DNA from: Candidatus Thiomargarita nelsonii
Lineage (GTDB): Bacteria; Pseudomonadota; Gammaproteobacteria; Beggiatoales; Beggiatoaceae
NCBI GenBank assembly: GCA_000785145.2
Contig: JSZA02000057.1
Location: forward strand, 1 to 39,521
DNA: 39,521 nucleotides
Reading direction: 5' to 3'
The notes below the pieces were generated by a model, which saw nothing but the letters and a program-made list of their open reading frames with translations, was not told the DNA's origin and did no database searches. This document shows, piece after piece, positions 37,492 to 39,521 of this stretch; the first letter of the stretch is position 1, and the number at the start of each line of letters is the position of its first letter. The translations under genes were made by a program, and so were the position numbers.

Positions 37492-38931
37492 ATGATATTA
37501 AAATACCTTCTAAACATCATAAAAAAATTCTTTGGCATCGTTTTTTTAATTATAGCCTTTATCCTACTTAAATATTCTGTTTTTCTAACAGAAGCCGGAT
37601 ATATCTATCATTATCAAGACATGCTAACGGGCAAAATTGAGGTGTACGACGAACCGGGCATTCATTTTAGAATACCCTTTACTTTTCGTGTGACACGTTA
37701 CGCGCAAGTCTGGACAGTTAACTTTGGTAGCCCTTATGGAGGACTCCAAATACGCCAAAAGGGCGCGATTACGCTGCGTTTTGCTGACACTTATACGGCC
37801 AAAAATCCCGCCACTTTTCGCTATAAATTACCGCGTAATAAAGAAAAAATTAAAATGATCCATCGTGATTTTAGAGAATTTCAAGAATTGATTGATTCAC
37901 TTTTAATCAAAACAGCCCGCGATGTGGTGGTGAATACAGCAACGCAATACACTGGAGAAGAGTTTTTTCTAGGCGGCTTTAACGAATTCAAAACGGCACT
38001 AGATGATCAACTTCGTAATGGTATCTATAAAACGGAACGCAAGCAAGTTGAAATCGAACAAATGACATTGGCACCTATTGGTTTGGATCAAGAAGAGTCA
38101 ACGCAATTGCATAAAGCAAAAACTTTGATTTGGAAAACGGTGCCTATTACTGGCTCAGATGGCAAAGTGGTGCGCTTGGAAAACCCGCTTGATGCTTATG
38201 GGATTGAAGTTGTTTACATTGCCTTGGGAGAGCCTGTGCCTGAAACGCAATTAGAAGATCTGCTGTCTGATAAAAAACGTTTAGTCGCTGAGCGTATTAA
38301 GACGGTGCAGGAGCAAGAAACGGCTAAAGAATTGGCCAAAACGGTACAACTTCGTGCCGAAATTGATCGCACTAAGGCAAAACAGGAAGCTTTAAAGGTG
38401 AAAGAAATTGCGGTGATCGCCAAGCAACGCGAAGTTGAGGTTGCCAAAAAACAGAAGGAAAAAGAAATCATTGATTATGAAAAAATAAAGGCATTGGCTG
38501 TGATTGATAAGGAAAAAGAGTTAGCCATTGCTCAGGCTGATCTCAATATTGAAAAAGTGAAAAAAGAAAAAGAATTGATGATGGCACAGGCGGAATTGGA
38601 GATTCAGAAGGCTGAGTTTGAAGCGGCGCAATTTGAGGCTAAGGCGATACGAGAAATGGGGATTGCAAATGCTGATGTCCTCGAAGCTAAGTATAAGGCT
38701 CTGGTACCAGACATTTATCTGGCTGAAATTCAACGAGATATTGCTAATATCATTTATCCTAATTTGAAGGGAATTCAAGTGACTATGCCGCGTAATATCG
38801 TTAATTTGGGCGAACAGGCGAACAAGCTACAAACTAACCTTGATGTGTTATCGAGTTTTGCGACTATAGGTGTCATGGAAGGGCTGGAGAGAAAGGCGCT
38901 TGAGGGTGAACAAAGTGTAAAAGCTGAATAA
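37492..38931 (+). CDS. SPFH/band 7 membrane protein, second copy
   Basis: A 479-residue paralogue of the upstream gene with a strong ribosome binding site (AAGGAG). It has the anchor KFFGIVFLIIAFILLKYSVF, then the SPFH domain (LRFADTYTAKNPATFRYKLP, DVVVNTATQYTGEEFF) and a coiled-coil stalk. The stalk is about 26 residues longer than in the first copy because of an extra KEKELAIAQADLNIEKVKKE-type segment that repeats the neighbouring KELMMAQAELEIQKA unit. The ends of both proteins (VMEGLE(K/R)KALE(A/G)EQ) are near identical. Two subunits with different stalk lengths could form a hetero-oligomeric ring, like prohibitin or HflK/HflC; that is inference. Confidence 0.9.
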   Translation: MILKYLLNIIKKFFGIVFLIIAFILLKYSVFLTEAGYIYHYQDMLTGKIEVYDEPGIHFRIPFTFRVTRYAQVWTVNFGSPYGGLQIRQKGAITLRFADTYTAKNPATFRYKLPRNKEKIKMIHRDFREFQELIDSLLIKTARDVVVNTATQYTGEEFFLGGFNEFKTALDDQLRNGIYKTERKQVEIEQMTLAPIGLDQEESTQLHKAKTLIWKTVPITGSDGKVVRLENPLDAYGIEVVYIALGEPVPETQLEDLLSDKKRLVAERIKTVQEQETAKELAKTVQLRAEIDRTKAKQEALKVKEIAVIAKQREVEVAKKQKEKEIIDYEKIKALAVIDKEKELAIAQADLNIEKVKKEKELMMAQAELEIQKAEFEAAQFEAKAIREMGIANADVLEAKYKALVPDIYLAEIQRDIANIIYPNLKGIQVTMPRNIVNLGEQANKLQTNLDVLSSFATIGVMEGLERKALEGEQSVKAE

Positions 38932-38991
38932 AAATCCTTTGGTAGGCGTCCAAAATTTAGATATCAAAGCCAAGTAAAAAAATGGCTCAAT

Positions 38992-39370
38992 GGTAATAGA
39001 TGCAAGTACTAAATCAAGCGGGATTTGGCAAACGAATATTATTCAATTGGGCTAAAGCATATTCCACGCAATTAGGGGATGAATATTACAATCTGAAACA
39101 AGTGATTGCCTTAACAATTACTGACTTTACTTTACTTTGTTTGATTACACCAAGTTAAAATGGCTCGCGGTGAGGAAGGCGAATATAGTACATATGCTAC
39201 AAACAGAAGCGGAAAAACAAGCCGCCTTAGAAAAAGCAGAAAACGCGGAAAAATCCACTCACTTACAGATGGCGAAAAAAATGTTGCAAGCCAACGTTGA
39301 TATTGCCTTGATCCAGATCGTTCCTGGCTTAGACGAGGTTTCGATCAAAAAATTGACAGAGTTTCATTGA
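38992..39370 (+). pseudogene. Rpn-family (PD-(D/E)XK) nuclease pseudogene
   Basis: Two pieces of one gene remain. 39000-39158 encodes MQVLNQAGFGKRILFNWAKA then YSTQLGDEYYNLKQVIALTI, the centre of Rpn/PDDEXK-2 transposase-like nucleases. 39137-39370, in another frame, encodes LKWLAVRKANIVHMLQTEAE and ends ANVDIALIQIVPGLDEVSIK, the family's C-terminal helix region. The first part of the gene with the catalytic core and the stretch between the pieces are missing or frame-shifted. Such genes are abundant and often broken in large sulfur bacteria and cyanobacteria. Confidence 0.75.
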
Positions 39371-39429
39371 GGTTTTCATCCTGAATACGCGGAGCAATCC
39401 TACATGATAGGGCAATGCCATCGCCGTTA

Positions 39430-39496
39430 AGGGCAACCACTAGGGTGTTGCCCCTACATAACACGTCGTAGGGGCAATCCTTTATGGTTGCCCCCT
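39430..39496. repeat. Inverted pair of GGGCAACC / GGTTGCCC elements
   Basis: A copy at 39430-39456 and an inverted copy at 39470-39496 form a long potential hairpin, as at 21433-21518. Beyond it, up to the window end, I see only a short sequence GTGAGTACAACTAATG shared with the inverted repeat at 5060-5130. Confidence 0.85.
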
Positions 39497-39521
39497 TAAA
39501 CTGTAGTGAGTACAACTAATG

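Overview
The window looks like a chromosome segment of a gammaproteobacterium close to the large sulfur bacteria (Beggiatoa/Thiomargarita type, Thiotrichales). That placement is an inference. It rests on separate nuoC and nuoD genes in the usual proteobacterial order, an ibaG-murA-hisG cluster with a short-form HisG, and an accessory gene set (XisH/XisI, Rpn-type nuclease remnants, LRR plus Calx-beta proteins, many toxin-antitoxin pieces) together with very abundant small palindromic repeats. I saw no rRNA or tRNA gene and no CRISPR array.

Layout. 1-1776 (minus): a LarC gene cut by the window edge and an unknown 250-residue protein. 1842-2130: a rhodanese C-terminal remnant between palindromes and a terminator. 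2128-4282 (minus): hisG, murA and ibaG. 4283-4974: a DUF433/DUF5615 pair whose toxin is cut short by an AT-rich four-copy repeat. 5147-6659 (minus): a secreted LRR/Calx-beta protein with a +1 frameshift. 6901-11886 (minus): an accessory island with a D12 DNA-adenine methylase, a PIN/antitoxin pair, unknown genes, DUF2442/DUF4160, HicAB-like genes and XisI/XisH. Here xisHI is flanked by damaged copies of the methylase and antitoxin genes, so it sits where the PIN gene lies in the intact locus. 12024-29248 (minus): the respiratory complex I operon, nuoA to nuoM, without nuoN.

The nuo operon is interrupted at several gene junctions by palindromes and foreign genes that all run in the operon's direction. 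These are YdcF/ElyC between D and E, a decayed HicAB locus between E and F, an unknown membrane protein plus a MITE and an antidote remnant between F and G, and a YwqK/MORN protein between I and J. Intergenic insertion in one orientation would leave the 13 respiratory genes readable as one transcript and give the cargo a strong promoter.

29421-39521 is a second accessory region, mostly plus strand. It holds a probable two-gene fusion, a retropepsin-like protease, a nuclease remnant, a dual-specificity phosphatase with flanking beta-rich domains, a DUF1501/DUF1800 pair on the minus strand, and two tandem membrane-anchored SPFH (band 7) proteins with long coiled-coil stalks, followed by an Rpn nuclease pseudogene. 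Small fragments of the SPFH, phosphatase and protease genes are stitched together at 29942-30074 and 32182-32258. The three families have therefore been duplicated and recombined together here, which makes SPFH + phosphatase + retropepsin the best candidate in the window for an undescribed module. That link is inference from the remnants.
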